From Scylla paramamosain (Eukaryota; Arthropoda; Malacostraca; Decapoda; Portunidae), in NCBI RefSeq assembly GCF_035594125.1, contig NC_087157.1, positions 8,612,501-8,676,500 of the forward strand: a stretch of 64,000 bases of DNA, read 5' to 3'. Below are positions 43,241 through 60,590 of the stretch, piece after piece (positions within the stretch are counted from its first letter, which is position 1; each line of letters opens with the position of its first letter). The position numbers were made by a program, and so were the translations under genes. The notes under the pieces were generated by a model. It searched no databases, was not told the origin of the DNA, and worked only from the letters and a program-made list of their open reading frames with translations.

Positions 43241-44570
43241 AGCATCACTACTCACGTCTCTTGATAAAGTCGAAAATCATGTCGTTCTCCGCTTGGCTCT
43301 CCATGCCAACAGCGTCCATGCATCGCTTACGGCAGAAGTTGCGAGCATCCAGCCAGTCAACCTTGCGACCTTCCACTTGTCCTGTTTTAGGATTTGTTTC
43401 CTTGAAGTCTGGGCCATCCTGGTCCCACGAGAAGAAGTAGTAGTGGTTACCGAACTTCCACTGCTTCGGGCCTGTGGCGAAGAGAAGAGGATCAGATGAC
43501 AGTGGAGGTGATAGGAATGGTAATGATACAATGAAACTTGTTAAAAGAGATTGGTGTTTTGGTTCTGGTGTACCACCTGAACTATACATAGAGAGAGCTT
43601 AACTTCTCATCTTTTCACATGGTATGGAAGGAAGTTCGTGCCTCAAAGCTCAATTTCATCATTCGTAACTAGACATATTTAAAATAAAGAGACGTGTTTT
43701 GCCCTCCTAATTCCCCTATAGAGGATATAAACAGTGGCTATTCGTTTCATGAGTTCCCATCCTCTGTCTTTGTCTTACGATTCTGTCGCATCTTTACTTT
43801 TACTTTGTTTACATAAGAAGTACTCTTCTGGTGTATAGATATCCAAACGTCCTCCAGCCTCAGCCACGCTGCGCGCCGGCATTTCACTCGTATTGTTTCC
43901 TATTCTATCCTTCACAGTAACTTTGGGACAAAATCCTCCCATTCTCTGTCAGCAGGCGAGATTCACTCCTGGTATTCTGCCTACTCATGAGAGGCTGAAT
44001 AAGCACTAACGCTTCCCTAAATGTATCCGATTTATCCAATAAAAAGCACAGTAAGATAAAATAGTTCTGCAAAATTCATTTCATCTCTGGGCTCATAGCC
44101 GCTCTTTCGGTCATCGTCACTCACGGCCGCGTGTTTCACATTCGTGTACCGCCTCTTTCATTCCGTCTCGACGACGCTATACACGCGTCCAAAGCGTTGA
44201 GAGCCTTTCGTCGAGTATGGTACGTGCTCAGTGTCGAACAGTCTTCTTATTAATTTAGTTAAAACGGTGTATGAACACACACTGGAGATTCAATGTTGAG
44301 GCACCTTTGTAACTTTTTTTTTTTTTCAACTTTCTTAATGAGGTGAAATAGCTCTTTTTTTTTTTTTTTCTTCAGTTTGTATTGCTAAACTGATATCTAG
44401 AAGAAAGAAGAAGAAAAAAAAAACCGATGACAGTGACAGTGGAAACTGTTTCCCTTCCTCTACTTACGATTATCACAAAGTTCAATTTGCGGCAAATCTA
44501 ACAGACGTCCCTGGGCTGCTGCGGTGCAGATCACCGCCAGCGCCACCGCCAGAAGCAAGATGATTCGCAT
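42521..44570 (-). CDS. Secreted C-type lectin domain protein with QPD motif, 3 coding exons, 257 aa
   Basis: The minus-strand exons are 44570-44468, 43471-43256 and 42975-42521. Phases agree (774 nt with stop). Residues 1-19 are a signal peptide (MRIILLLAVALAVICTAAAQ). The C-type lectin domain spans about residues 34-220. It has YYFFSWDQDG, the WLDARNFCRKRC helix, ITYIWTSGRLCDF, then GGPQPDNAEF, WHDIACYHKKPFICE and the expected cysteines. QPD is associated with galactose-type sugar binding, and WHD stands where WND usually binds calcium. The protein ends in a Gly/Gln/Asn-rich tail of about 30 residues after the domain. Decapod lectins of this sort act as secreted pattern-recognition proteins, so an immune role is inferred. 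The ATG follows a TTCTTTTCAG acceptor, so a noncoding 5' exon lies upstream. The second intron contains large CA and GA microsatellites. Confidence 0.85.
43087..43239. repeat. (CA)n and (GA)n in lectin intron 2
   Basis: CA (43087-43143) and GA (43158-43239) make up most of the 280-bp intron between lectin exons 2 and 3. Confidence 0.95.
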
Positions 44571-44780
44571 TCTGAAAAGAATAAACGATTTTTCTTAACA
44601 TAATCATAGAAAATAAATAATGGAATCACATACAAATACACAACCTCACACTAGCGTTGCGGGCCACACCTCGTGGCGTACCCACGAACCAATATGTTTT
44701 GCCTTATTGCTGCTGAATAAATGTTCCCGAAATTATATACCATTGTCTGACACCAAGAGAATCTTGAACCTCTCTCTCTC

Positions 44781-45031
<251 letters not shown>

Positions 45032-45179
45032 TATAAGATTTTCTGATGACAATATTGGGTAACAGTATAATAATTGGTTCAAATAAATAAGTATAGATGC
45101 TAACTACAAAAACTAGCACGTGACACTGGCTGTAGTGGCTGCTGACTCTTGGTATGAGCTCGTACGTGCAACTCAAAAG

Positions 45180-46078
<899 letters not shown>

Positions 46079-46239
46079 ACGTAAGGGGTGTTCAGAAGCC
46101 AGCGGCTTCCCCCAGTGTAGGGGGGCGAAAAGGACAGGAGGACCTAAGCTAACCCCTAGCAGCCCTTCTCTTCCTCTTCCTCTCCCTTCACTCCGCTTAA
46201 TTACTGGTGGTGAGGAGTGAAAGGCTTGAACGACCTTCT

Positions 46240-46999
<760 letters not shown>

Positions 47000-47359
47000 A
47001 GTAACACATGAGTTGCTATAGGTAACACATTTCGTCACCACCACCACCACCACCACCACCAGACAAACCATCACTTGCAAACCGAGGAGAAAGAAGCCAA
47101 TCGCTAACACACACACACACACATAGAGACACTCACTTCTCACTGAACTATCATAACAAGATATTACTAACCAATGGTCGCACGAGGCACCTCACCCTAC
47201 TAAGCCGGGGCCAAACCCTCGATATGGCGGTGAGGAGTGAGAAAGTAGGAAGACATAAAAAAAGAAAAAAAAAGCATCATGACCCGCGCAGGTTTTTAAA
47301 GGTATCACAAGATAAAAACTAGATTCGCGGGATTTAAACAGGGTATAAGAAGGTGATCT

Positions 47360-48040
<681 letters not shown>

Positions 48041-48509
48041 CACATATGCAAAACAGAGAAGGGATAAGTACAAGGTGGATAGTGAACGGCAAAAGAAGGA
48101 AAAAGGGTAGAAAGAAAAGATGAAGTAAAAAAAAAGTGAATGAGGAATAACAGTGAATAGAAATCAAGATCAAAAAGAGAAGGTGGACGAGGAATGGAAA
48201 AAAAAAAGTGAGGTAAGAAACACAGTAAGTGAATTGGAAAGGAAAGAAAATGGAAAACAAAGGAAAGAAAAGAAAAGTGACAAGGCATAAAAACAAGATA
48301 TACAAATAACGTAATAAAATTTAAACAATGGACGAAGAGGAAGAAAAATAAAGGAGAACAAATCAAGGAAAAAACACAAGTGAATTAAAAGAAAACTGAA
48401 CACAAGCAGAAAAAATATGGATGATGGATAGATAAACAAGCAGCACAGGAGGCCCTAGAAACGTGGATGAAGTGAATTATGCTGGCACTTTATGGGTGAT
48501 GTAGATGAT

Positions 48510-48703
48510 ATGAAGGAGGAAGAAGAGGAGGAGGAGGAGGAGGAGGAGGAGGAGGAGGAGGAGGAGGAGGAGGAGGAGGAGGAGGAGGAGGAGGAGGAGG
48601 AGGAGGAGGAGGAGGAGGAGGAGGAGGATATGATGGAATAGAATATGGAGGAGAACACAATATCAATGAATGTGGTGTTAATACGATAATAGTGCTGATG
48701 ATG

Positions 48704-48756
<53 letters not shown>

Positions 48757-48980
48757 TAAGTGAAGGAGGAGGAGGAGGAGGAGGAGGAGAACGAGGACGA
48801 GGACGAAGACAAGGAGACTGAAAAGGAGAATAAGGAGGAATAAAAGAAGAAAAAAAAAAAAAAGAGACACAGTATAGGTAAATATTGTGCTGTTGGTGCT
48901 GCTGCTGGTGGTGATGATGGTAATGGAGGTGGATGAGTAGCAGCACTACCATCACCACCACCACCACCAGCAGGAGGAGG
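48510..48980. repeat. (GGA)n, (AGT)n and related trinucleotide tracts
   Basis: GGA of about 110 bp (48517-48627), GGT/AGT (48702-48757), GGA (48767-48790) and an ACC block near 48950. The Pro- and Ser-rich minus-strand frames here are translated repeat. Confidence 0.9.
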
Positions 48981-49129
48981 AGGAATGGGAAGCACTGCAC
49001 GTAATCCTGAAGAGAGCGACACAAGCAAGCAACACTGTGCAACACTGAGGAGCGGAGGGTGAGTCGCGTCCACCTACCTCGGGGAGACAAGAGGGAATGT
49101 TGCCTTAGCGTGCACCGATCATCCTATAT

Positions 49130-49330
49130 ATACTCAGCGCCGCCGCCGCCACCACCACCACCACCACCACCGTCTCCTCTTCCACAATGACCGCCCCCTC
49201 CTCCTGCACCATCCCCACCATCATCACTATCAACGTCCTTCCTCCACTTCCTTTACCACCACCACTAGCACCATCATCATCTCTCCCCGATAACCTCACC
49301 CCAACACCGCTATCACTGCCACCACAGCAG
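49130..49330. repeat. ACC/ATC trinucleotide-rich region
   Basis: Imperfect CCG, ACC and ATC triplets. No gene is supported. Confidence 0.6.
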
Positions 49331-49849
49331 CACTAAGTTAGGACCATATTCTGAAACACTTCTGAGCTTCACCTCCACTACATTCAAAAGAGTCTAATTG
49401 AAGCTACACGGGCTTTTAAAGGTAGTTTTACGGTTTTAGTGACAAACTAACAAGATTTTTATATTATTTACGGAGGAAACACTTTTGAGAACCCAGCTAA
49501 TCATCTCTGTTACCTTTGAAAACAGTCGTGGCGAGAGAGCAGAGCGTTTCTGAATACTGGTGTAACAATCATACAAGTCACTATCCCCACACTATCCCCA
49601 TCCCTTCACCCCTTCGTCACCGCTTCCTCCTCAGCCCCCTCCAGACATACTCGGTGCTCCTGACAACAAAGGCGGCTCCAGCCAGACCAGTGAACACCCA
49701 AAGTCAAGGAGGCACGGAGTTCGGAAAGTCCAGGGCGTAGGGGGCGGGGGGGTGGGCCTCAGGGGGAAGTGTGTTTGGGGGTACGTAGGGGACAGGAGGA
49801 AGGGAGAGAGAAGGGAGGAGGGCACTTCTTGGTACGCAACGCCTGTCTT

Positions 49850-50129
49850 CCTCCTCCTCATCCTCCTCCTCCTCCTCCATACACAGCAATCCATCCTCCT
49901 CAACTCCCGCCCCCTTATTCTTTCTCCCTCTCTTTTTCTTCTCTTTTTTTTTTTTTTCTATTCCTGGTCGTGTCTTACGCTTCCCTCCTCCCTTCCTTAC
50001 AGGTTTCCTCGATCTTGTACCTTGAAAGCCTCCTTTCCCTTCTTCCTCTTCCTCTTCTTCATACATCTCCTCCTCCTCCTCCTCCTCCTCCTCCTCTCCG
50101 TTTATTTGCTCCCGGATGCGTTGTGAAGG

Positions 50130-50210
<81 letters not shown>

Positions 50211-50275
50211 GGGGGGAGGGACGCAACGAAAGTCAGGAAGTAGGAAGAATATTGAACATGATTGCCCAGCGACCT

Positions 50276-50325
<50 letters not shown>

Positions 50326-50560
50326 GACGGACACAGAGACACATCTATGCATAATTTCTAAGAATTGACAGGATCTTAATAATCGCCTTTATATATTCAT
50401 GTGTTTTCCATGTTTGTTGATGGCGAATCAGTAAGCTTGTAGGACGAGGAGCAGGAGGAGGAGGAGGAGGAAGGAGGCAGGAGGCAGGGGGAGAAAGACC
50501 ATGACTGTGGCTCTGGAAGGTCGGGGAGGAGAAGGAGGAGGAGGAGGAGGAGGAGGAGGG
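49850..50560. repeat. CCT, GA, CA and GGA microsatellite cluster
   Basis: CCT tracts (49851-49880 and 50066-50096), GA (50131-50207), CA (50279-50321) and GGA (50451-50560, interrupted). Confidence 0.9.
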
Positions 50561-50857
50561 GAAGGGAAGCCTCACCCGCTAGGCCAAGGCTTGCCTCTAC
50601 ACCACCACTTTTTTGTGTGACACAGGCATCTTCCCCACCACGGCCACGACCAGGAACTGAGGTAGTGTAGTCTGCTAAACTTCCCCCACCCAAGCACCTT
50701 TCTTCGCCTCCCTCCCGCCCCGCAGCCCCTCCGTACTTGGCAGCCCTCTCCCGCTTACCACACACCCGCGCCTGTCGCACGAATAGGTTTATCTGCTCTC
50801 ACTTTCCCTATCACTGTCTATGTAACCTCTCACATTTTCCCATATCTCAGCCCTCCT

Positions 50858-50861
<4 letters not shown>

Positions 50862-50942
<81 letters not shown>

Positions 50943-50955
50943 GTCTGTCTGTTTG
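50862..50955. repeat. (CT)n then (CTGT)n
   Basis: CT tract with one CCT interruption ending in three CTGT units. Confidence 0.95.
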
Positions 50956-51029
50956 TCCCCATTCACCTCCAGTCCTATCTCCATTCCAGTCTTTATCCAT
51001 TTCATTTAAGTCCAATCCCCTCTCCATCC

Positions 51030-51430
51030 TTCCCAGTTCCTTCATTTATTCCAGGCACGTATAATTTATTCCAGGCATGTCTCCATCCATTCCAGGCGTG
51101 TCTCCATCTGTTCCAGTCCAGTCATTCATTCCAGGGACATTTCATCTACTCCAGTCCCTTCTCCATCCATTCCAGGCCATACATTCATTACAGTCCTGTC
51201 GCCAACCATTCCAGTCCAGTCATCCATTCCATTACAATTTAGTCATCCGTTATATTTAATTTTCCATACATTTCAGTTCCGTTTTCATCCATTCTAGCCT
51301 CTCTTCGTTCATTCTAATCACTGTTCAACCATTTCAGTTATTCTTCATCCATTCCAACCATTTATTCATCACACCCTTATCTTCATCGATCCAAGCCCCG
51401 TCTCCATCCATTCCAGGCCCATCCCCACAC
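51030..51430. repeat. Degenerate CATTCCAG minisatellite
   Basis: Around 20 imperfect units of roughly 16-24 bp, each centred on CATCCATTCCAG(G/T)C, run through the region. Unit length is irregular and the array decays toward its right end. Confidence 0.6.
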
Positions 51431-52343
51431 ACCGCCTCTAGGTCCCTCGTTCCAATTCCCCCGCGGCTAAGACTTACGTATCCATCCTTGGGTCTTGTCT
51501 TCACACGGGCTTCTTAGTCTCCCTTCACGTCTCCTTCAGGTTTTCTGAGTACCCGTGCAAAGATCCCCTGGTCTCATGTCAACACTAGCACTCCTTACCA
51601 GGGAGGAATAAAAATATATGTGCTATAAACTCCAACACGTTTGAAAAAAAAAAAAAGTTAGTATCGGGTTGCGAGTTCCTGGATCCACGCAGCGTGGTTT
51701 GTCCGTGGTTGTGTAAGGAGCATGTCCCTTTACCCTCTTGTCTGCCTTTCCTTCCTACCTCTATCCCTACCCGTTCTACCACCTCTACTCTCCTCCCTCC
51801 TCCCGCCCTCCTCTCCCCTTCCCTTCCCTTTCCTTACCTCTTCTCTTCAGGTCTTTGAGGATGAAGGAGGATGGGGCCCCGTGCGGTGGGCGTGAAGCAG
51901 TCATGGAGGCAGGCAGATAACCTTGAGAGCCAGGTAGTGATAGAGGCCCCTCGGTTGGGTAGTGCCTCAACTCCCTCTCCTTTCCCTTTCTCTCAGCCAC
52001 TTTCTCGCATTCCTGGACGCTTGATACCTGTCCCATGCACCTGTGTTCCCTTCTTTACCCGATGTGTATCTTGTTCCTATCTCCTCTCTCTCTCTTTCCG
52101 TCCCTCTCTTTCTTCATCTTCAGCCTGGTAAACTTTCTCTAGTCTGTCTGCCTCTGTCTTCCTGTTTTCACTCGGGGATTGTTTTCGCGGCCGTGCCTGT
52201 TCACTTGTCACCTCTACCCTTCTCGTTCTTGTGTCTAGAGGCGGCCATGGCAGGAGGAAGTCAGGACAACTAGATGGGCTGACAGAATTACAAAACCCGC
52301 CTCCGCCACCACCACCACCACACGCCCAAGGGTCAAGGCCAGG

Positions 52344-52377
<34 letters not shown>

Positions 52378-52440
52378 CCTCGACGTTCTCTGTTACATAT
52401 ACACACACACACACACGCACACACACACACAGATACACAC
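52344..52440. repeat. (GT)n and (CA)n pair
   Basis: GT (52344-52375) and CA (52401-52440) lie in inverted relation about 25 bp apart and could pair. Confidence 0.9.
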
Positions 52441-53349
52441 AGGAGTCGCAAGTCTTACAGCAGCCAACGCCTTAATTTCATCTTAATCCAGACCGCAGCA
52501 TACTTCCAGCAGAGAGCAACTGGCGGGAGCTGTGGCCGCCTTATTATGTTATTAACTGCAGAAAATAACCCGAAGCGAACTGGAGTGAACAAACAGAAGA
52601 GATATCATTGGAGTAATTTGTTCCTTTAAAGTGTGCCCGTATTGTTTGGCAATTATGAGTGGAAGGAGATGGAGAAGGAGGAAGAAGAGAAGTGGGAGAA
52701 GTGGATGCAGATGGAAGAGAAGAAGGTTTTAATGACTAAAAAAGATGCATAATGTTATATCAGGTTACTGACTTTTGTACTCGTATTATAAGTACTGGTG
52801 GTCTTAACGCAGACATTGACTCGGGCTGACAGAAAACTTGAAGCTGGATAAATCTGTTGGTGATGGTGGTGGTCAGAGTTCCCTCAGTGGTGGGAGGGTT
52901 GCCTCAGGCCTTACGAGGAGGTTATGTATTCTCAAGGTGTTCCTCTTTTGACAGAAGCCTGTTACACTGATCACTCGTGAGGCTCCTGCAAGCCAGTCAT
53001 CGCACAGGAAAAGCAACCTGCATGCCCTGCTCTCGTTGAGCCACGTGGCGCCATATGACCTTGTTGTTGTAACACAGGTAAATTAATCCATCGTTGAGCC
53101 ACTAATGGGCAGCCTTACTGTGAAGGCTGCTCTTGCTCTGCTAGAGAATCGTGGTGATGTGCCAGGCTACATTCTAGCCAGACATTAAGTCTGAGTTGTT
53201 GTTGTATGATTGTATAATCTTTACGTAAAAAATCAGCGTCAAATGTAAACACAAACCTTCGCCTCGCTGCGCGGTGCCTGGGAAGGGTCAGTGTGGCCTC
53301 TTGAGGTCATCACTGTCCGCCGTGTCTGGCGGTAAACAGGTTTGCGGTG

Positions 53350-53753
53350 ATGGACGGCTGTCCCAGTACTCGTATACAAACACCACCATTGCCCAAGAAA
53401 AGTGACGTCCAATATTTAAACATTACCAATTACTGCATCACCCCGCCACCTGGCGGTGTTGGCTGGGGAAGTGCCGCCCTGCTTGACGGAAGGCGGGAAC
53501 GAGGCGAGGCTGCAGGCAAGCACTCTTTGATGACTGTGTTGGGCAAGAGTAGAAGGAGATGTGAGTCAGGGCCCCTCAAGCGTGAGCCAGCCTCTCGGCG
53601 CCTCCTTCCCCCACCAGCCAGAGTGGCTTCCTTCCAATATCACAGGATCGACAGACAGGTGGAGACCCCACCGCCGCCACATGTTCCTGCAGTGGTGCCT
53701 CTATCGGGTCACAACCACTCTGGTAGTTAGTCTAATAATCGCAAGAGCAACAC
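53350..53753 (+). other. Possible exon in a GC-richer patch, with a strong donor
   Basis: A frame opens with ATG at 53350 (MDGCPSTRIQTPPLPKKSDV onward) and runs 126 residues to TAG at 53728. The same frame continues after the stop as SNNRKSNT up to a consensus donor (CAACAC then GTAAGT at 53754). An acceptor-like TAAACAG precedes it at 53339. The region from 53.2 to 54.8 kb has few microsatellites and high GC for this window, consistent with a promoter-proximal exon. The single TAG means it is more likely a 5' UTR exon, an upstream ORF or chance than an ordinary coding exon. No protein family is recognised. Confidence 0.25.
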
Positions 53754-55618
53754 GTAAGTGGTGAGAAAGTATTGCAAATGGCTGGTAATTTGACGGCAGC
53801 TCAGGTTGGGAAGTGAGGCAACCTTGCTAAAGCCAACGGCGGACCGTCTTCGGTCGTCGCGGAGACGGGAAGTCCTCCTCTACTGTGAACAACAGCCGCC
53901 CAAGTACCTGGGCGGAGCTCGTGCGACCCAGAGACACTCAATATGTATGTACGTATATAGCGATTAGAGAATAGATGGTGATAGTTATTTACACTCCCTC
54001 TCTGCAATGTATGTAAAGTTTTGCTTCCTTATGCAAATGCACCAAAATGCCACGGTGTCACACGGCAACAACAGACTCTCGCCAATACACTTCCCTCCTT
54101 CACCTACTCCTTACGTCTCCTTCCCGGGAGGAAGAACGTGGCCTTGGTCGGGCCTGCTGGGTTGTGCCAGGTAAAATCGTGATTTTCGTCATGTACAGCC
54201 ATAATAAACACCCCGCCCGAAGGTCTCCCTGTTTCAGTGATTCCATTCCGCAATCCGCTGGGCCCCGAGCTGCGCTGTTAGATGTGGTGCTCCACCTGGC
54301 GGCACCACGCGGAGAGGCGGTGATCCCCATCAGTAATATTTTGTGACAAGACAAGTAAATTAGGTGCTCTTGCCCGCACCAACCTGGCCAAGAGTCACGA
54401 CGCTACCAAGGCGAGGGAGCAGCGGCTGTCCTCGCCCCCTGCCACCACAACTGTTCCTCTACACGCCGGGCGGTGACGGTTGCCTCTGGGCGGCTGACGC
54501 TGCCACAAAATTAGTCTTGTTACGAAAACTTCAAATTTCACTCTGCGGAGCTATTCTTGGCAGGTATGAGAGGTCACCCTTCCCACCCTTATCACGCCCC
54601 GCCCGTGACCCCGCCTGCAATGTTCCCTGCCCCCTGCCCCTCCCCAAGCACTGTCATTCGGAAAGTTTCTCTCCAATCAGACACATCCAAGAAGGTCGAG
54701 TTGCGTACAGCGCGAAGGGATCATGTCGCGGCGCCGGGTCATTCCCACCACCAGCACCACCACCACCACCATCACCGCCACTCCTTTTCAATGGTTCATA
54801 CACCAGCCCGCCTGTAGCAAACAAAAACAATGATATTGAATAGCTAAATAAAACCGCACTAAGACTGCAGAGGTGTAATACGGTAGGAGAAGAAAAATTT
54901 GTATGAAAATTTGAATTTTTCACGGCCTGAGCTCCGTCATTCCATGATTGATATAAACTGGCAAGGAAAATAGCAAGCAGCAAAGAGATCTATTCAATAA
55001 AATAATAAAAAAAGATATATAAGATAAATAAGAAACCCAGAGGAGCGGAGAAGAAGATGGACGGCAGTAATTCAAAGAAAACTGGTGCAAATTTGCTGTG
55101 GTCTCATCCCTAAACAGGTTGGCGGCGAGTGTGTGTGCGGCGCGGCGGCAGTAAAATGAACCCTTAAAGAGAGTCCGGCGCCACAACCATCCCGGGAGTG
55201 TCCGCGTCTTGTATTCACACACAATTACACAGACTCCTCCCCAAGCAAATCACTCGTGCGTCTCTTACAAGCCAGTTACGTAAATTTTAATAGTCCTCTG
55301 CAGCAGCAGTAACAAACAGCGCAACATTAACAACGTTGAGGACGACAACAACGAGAACAAAAGTTATAACAACAACAACAACAGTTACTACTACTACTAC
55401 TACTACTACAACTAACACCTAAACAGCCAATCAACCAAAAACAAACAAGCAACGATAACAACAAAAAAGTAAACAAACACAAGACAGCATTTTAACGTCT
55501 ATTTTACGCCTACTGGTTCTCAAATATCACCATGCTTTATTTGTTTACCACGTTGACTTGTGCTATTTTTTTTTCTTTTCCATTTTCACTTTCTTTGATT
55601 TCTCTCCATTGTTCGTAC

Positions 55619-56205
<587 letters not shown>

Positions 56206-56415
56206 GATTGAGGATTGGTAATGCAGGATATGGCGGTAGCTCTCCTCTTCACGGCCACCAATTTACAAAAGCCGTGAGCGTCCTGTTGTACAAGTATTTT
56301 AGACTTCTTCTTTTTTTTTTTTTTTTTTATGTGCAAGCGACCGGCGAGCCCTTTCCCTCGGACTCTGGTTGGTTTGTCCTCCAGACGAAGCACAGAGGAC
56401 GTAGGAAAACTTGAA

Positions 56416-57150
56416 CGTAAAGGTGAACCGTGAGACCAGCGAAGGTGATGTCCAAGCAAAATAAAATGGGAACCGCTACGTAGAAATAACTTTAAATACT
56501 AGTAATATTTAGTCAAAGCATCCTCTTGAACGGAGAGGAGGAAAAAATGCTAAAAATGCAGCGGAAAGGTTAAAAGGTAAAAAGAGCAAAGGTGATATTA
56601 AAGTAAATTAGAATGGAAATCAGTACGTAGGAATAGTTGAAATATTAGAAATATTCAACGCATCAATTCGAGTGAAAAAAAAATGAAAACGAAGAGGAAA
56701 TGTTAAGATGGAACATCAGCAAAGGTGATATCGAAATAAAACTGAATAGAAATCGATACGTGGAAACGAATTCAAACAGCGGAAATTATTCATCACATCT
56801 CAGAAAAGAAAAGAAAAAGTTACAATCATCTGTAAAGGTGAACCGTGAGACTGGCAAAGGTTGTGTCACTCACTGACGTAAAATATGATAAAACTGGATG
56901 CGGGGAAATTATCTGAAATGATATGAATTATTTATCACATCGTCTCGGAAGAAAAAAAAAAAGTTGATGAAAATTGTCCGTAAAGGTGAACCGCAAGGCC
57001 AGTGAAGGTTGTCTGTGTCACTAATCAAAGCAAAGTAAAACAATAGAAAACGTAAATAAATAAGAAGTAAAAAATAAACTTAGATAACAGAACTTACACA
57101 ACATATGTATGAGGACGCCGAAAATTATCGAGAAGGACGAATCGTGAGAC
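56416..57150. repeat. Degenerate tandem array, about 130-150-bp unit, roughly six copies
   Basis: Copies start near 56416, 56565, 56703, 56831, 56981 and 57130. Each opens with a variant of GTAAAGGTGAACCGTGAGAC, then AGCGAAGGTGATGT, an A-rich stretch and (in most) TACGTAGAAAT and a TTATTCATCACATC-like end. Divergence is high. No open frame or known element matches it. Confidence 0.6.
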
Positions 57151-57333
57151 AGAAGAGAACTGAAGGATAAACAAAATACCTAATGGAAGCCACTCAACAC
57201 AAAATCTCGGAAAGAAAGAAGTGTTGTACTGGGGAGTGTTCGAGGAAGCTAACGGTATGAAAGTCGCGGTGTCAGAGTAAAATGGTAAAGTCGAGAATTC
57301 TAATGACAAGCCTCATACATCATCCTGAGGGAG

Positions 57334-58268
<935 letters not shown>

Positions 58269-59473
58269 AAGAAACTTAACAAGAAGAGATAAGGACGTGA
58301 AGAAAGACCATTTTCCAAACAAAGCAGTAGATAAGTCTAATACATCACCGTTGGGTAGGGGGGGGGGAAGAGGGAAAGTGAGTGCAAACAGTATATACAA
58401 ATTTAAACAGATATATATATATAACTTGCTACTGAAAGGCTGGGATATTAGATGCCTGATTCAGTTCCGTATAAATACAAATGAATGAATACAGCTAGAT
58501 AAATATACAAATACATAATACATAAATACATACATACATACATACATACATAATACATAAATATACAAACGCACACGCACACTCATGGCGGATACACTCA
58601 TTATTTCTTCCTCTCATCTCGTCTCCTTTGCATGACCGTCAGCAATTCTTCACACTCCAGCGCCGCCGTGCTTGCCTGTCTTCAAGTGCACCTCCTGTCG
58701 TCGTTTTCACGGGTAATGCTCCACTCTGCTGCACTCACTAACTATCGTCTTGCTGTCCGTCTCCTCCCCCTCTAGTCCGTGGCCACGCTGCACTGCGCTC
58801 CCTCTCCCTCACCCACTTGTTCAATCTCTGCACCTTCTGAACACGTGAGAGGTATGTAGTCTCGTCACTTGCTTCTTCATTTTGTTCTTGTTCTTGTTCT
58901 TCTTGTTCTTGTTTTTCTTCATCATCCTTTTTTTTTCTTCTACTTTTTTTTTGTATTCTTAACATATTCAACGAGTTTGATTGGATAGTTCTTATTTCTT
59001 GAAAAGATTATCATTGGACGCTCAAAAAAAAAGACGAAAAACAGAAGAGAAGAGAAAAAAAAGTTGTCCACATTGGCTAAAAGATTATCATTCAAACTAA
59101 GGATATTGTTGTCCATATTGATTACAAAGGCGATCATTCAAACTACAAAAAAAAAAAAAAAAAAAAAAAGAAAGCGAAAAAAAAATGCTGTTCAAATTGA
59201 AGAAACAATCCCGGAAGCTACATAAAATCACTGATGCATCGAATCGCTTCCTTAATCGAAGGGATGATCACTGCAATCAGAGCTAAAAAAAAAAAAAAAA
59301 GTCGTAAATATTAAAAGTCGTCTCCGATTATCTTCTTTGTGAATTGTTGGAACCCGGATGTTTCTTGGTTTTATTTCTGGTCGGTTAAGTGATGAGTCTT
59401 ACTGATGTAAATATGAGAGAGAAAAAAAAACTCGTGTTGATCATAAGAAACTGGAAATAATTTTGACCATTAG

Positions 59474-59474
<1 letters not shown>

Positions 59475-59567
<93 letters not shown>

Positions 59568-59755
59568 CGGCCTAACCCTGGAAGCCATGACACGACAGAA
59601 AATGTGTCGTGTGCAAACATTTGAAAGCCGAAGAGGTCAAACAGAAGAACTAAGAAGAGAAAAAGAGGGGAAGGACAAAGGAAGGAAGGATGAGAATAAA
59701 AAGAGAAGGCAAGCGGGAAAAGGAGGAGAGGACGAAGAAGAACAAAGGATGGTGT

Positions 59756-59800
<45 letters not shown>

Positions 59801-60198
59801 TTACATCAATGCTATTTATACACGCCTTACCTTTACGATGGGTGCCAACTGAGTACGTAAGGATGCAGTAGAGACCATATGCTGACTGACCTTGTGTGTG
59901 TGTTTGTTGTTGTTGTTGTTGTTGTTGTCGTTGTTGCTCTTATTATTATTTGCGTTTCTTCTTCTTCCTCTTCTTCTTCTTCTTTGTCATGGTAATGAAT
60001 GGCAATGGTGGAGGTAGTGGTGGTGCTGCGGTTGGTGTTGGTGATGGTGGCGGTGTTTGCCGGATGACAGTGACAGTGATGGTGGTGGTGGTGGCGGCGG
60101 TGGTGGTGGTGGTGGTGGTGGTTAATTCCGGTAATAAACGATGATAGTTGTGACGGTGATGGGAAGCGACTTGACTTATTACTACGGCCATGGCACAC

Positions 60199-60270
<72 letters not shown>

Positions 60271-60275
60271 ATCTT
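59475..60275. repeat. (CT)n, (GT)n, (TTG)n, (GGT)n and (CA)n cluster
   Basis: CT (59475-59565), GT (59759-59799), TTG (59906-59937), GGT-rich (60009-60122) and CA (60203-60268). Confidence 0.9.
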
Positions 60276-60530
60276 GGATGAGGACGACACCGCCACATCC
60301 GCCAGTTACTGCTGCATGAACATGTGTGAGAGTGAGTGGTTTGCGTGCCACGCAGACAAAACATCACCACATACCACACACCACACCACACCACACCACA
60401 CACCAAGGCACCAGTCTCCACACCAGTCACGCAAACAGTCAAATACAGTCAAATGGTGCAAACATAATATCTTTAAGGTGTTACTTTTTATTACTTTTAT
60501 TAGGTCTTCATGGATTTGTATGCATTTCAT

Positions 60531-60532
<2 letters not shown>

Positions 60533-60590
<58 letters not shown>

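Noticed and set aside
48455..49090. Long Ser/Pro-rich minus-strand frames
   Set aside because: These are translated GGA/AGT trinucleotide repeats without domain, conserved start or splice support.
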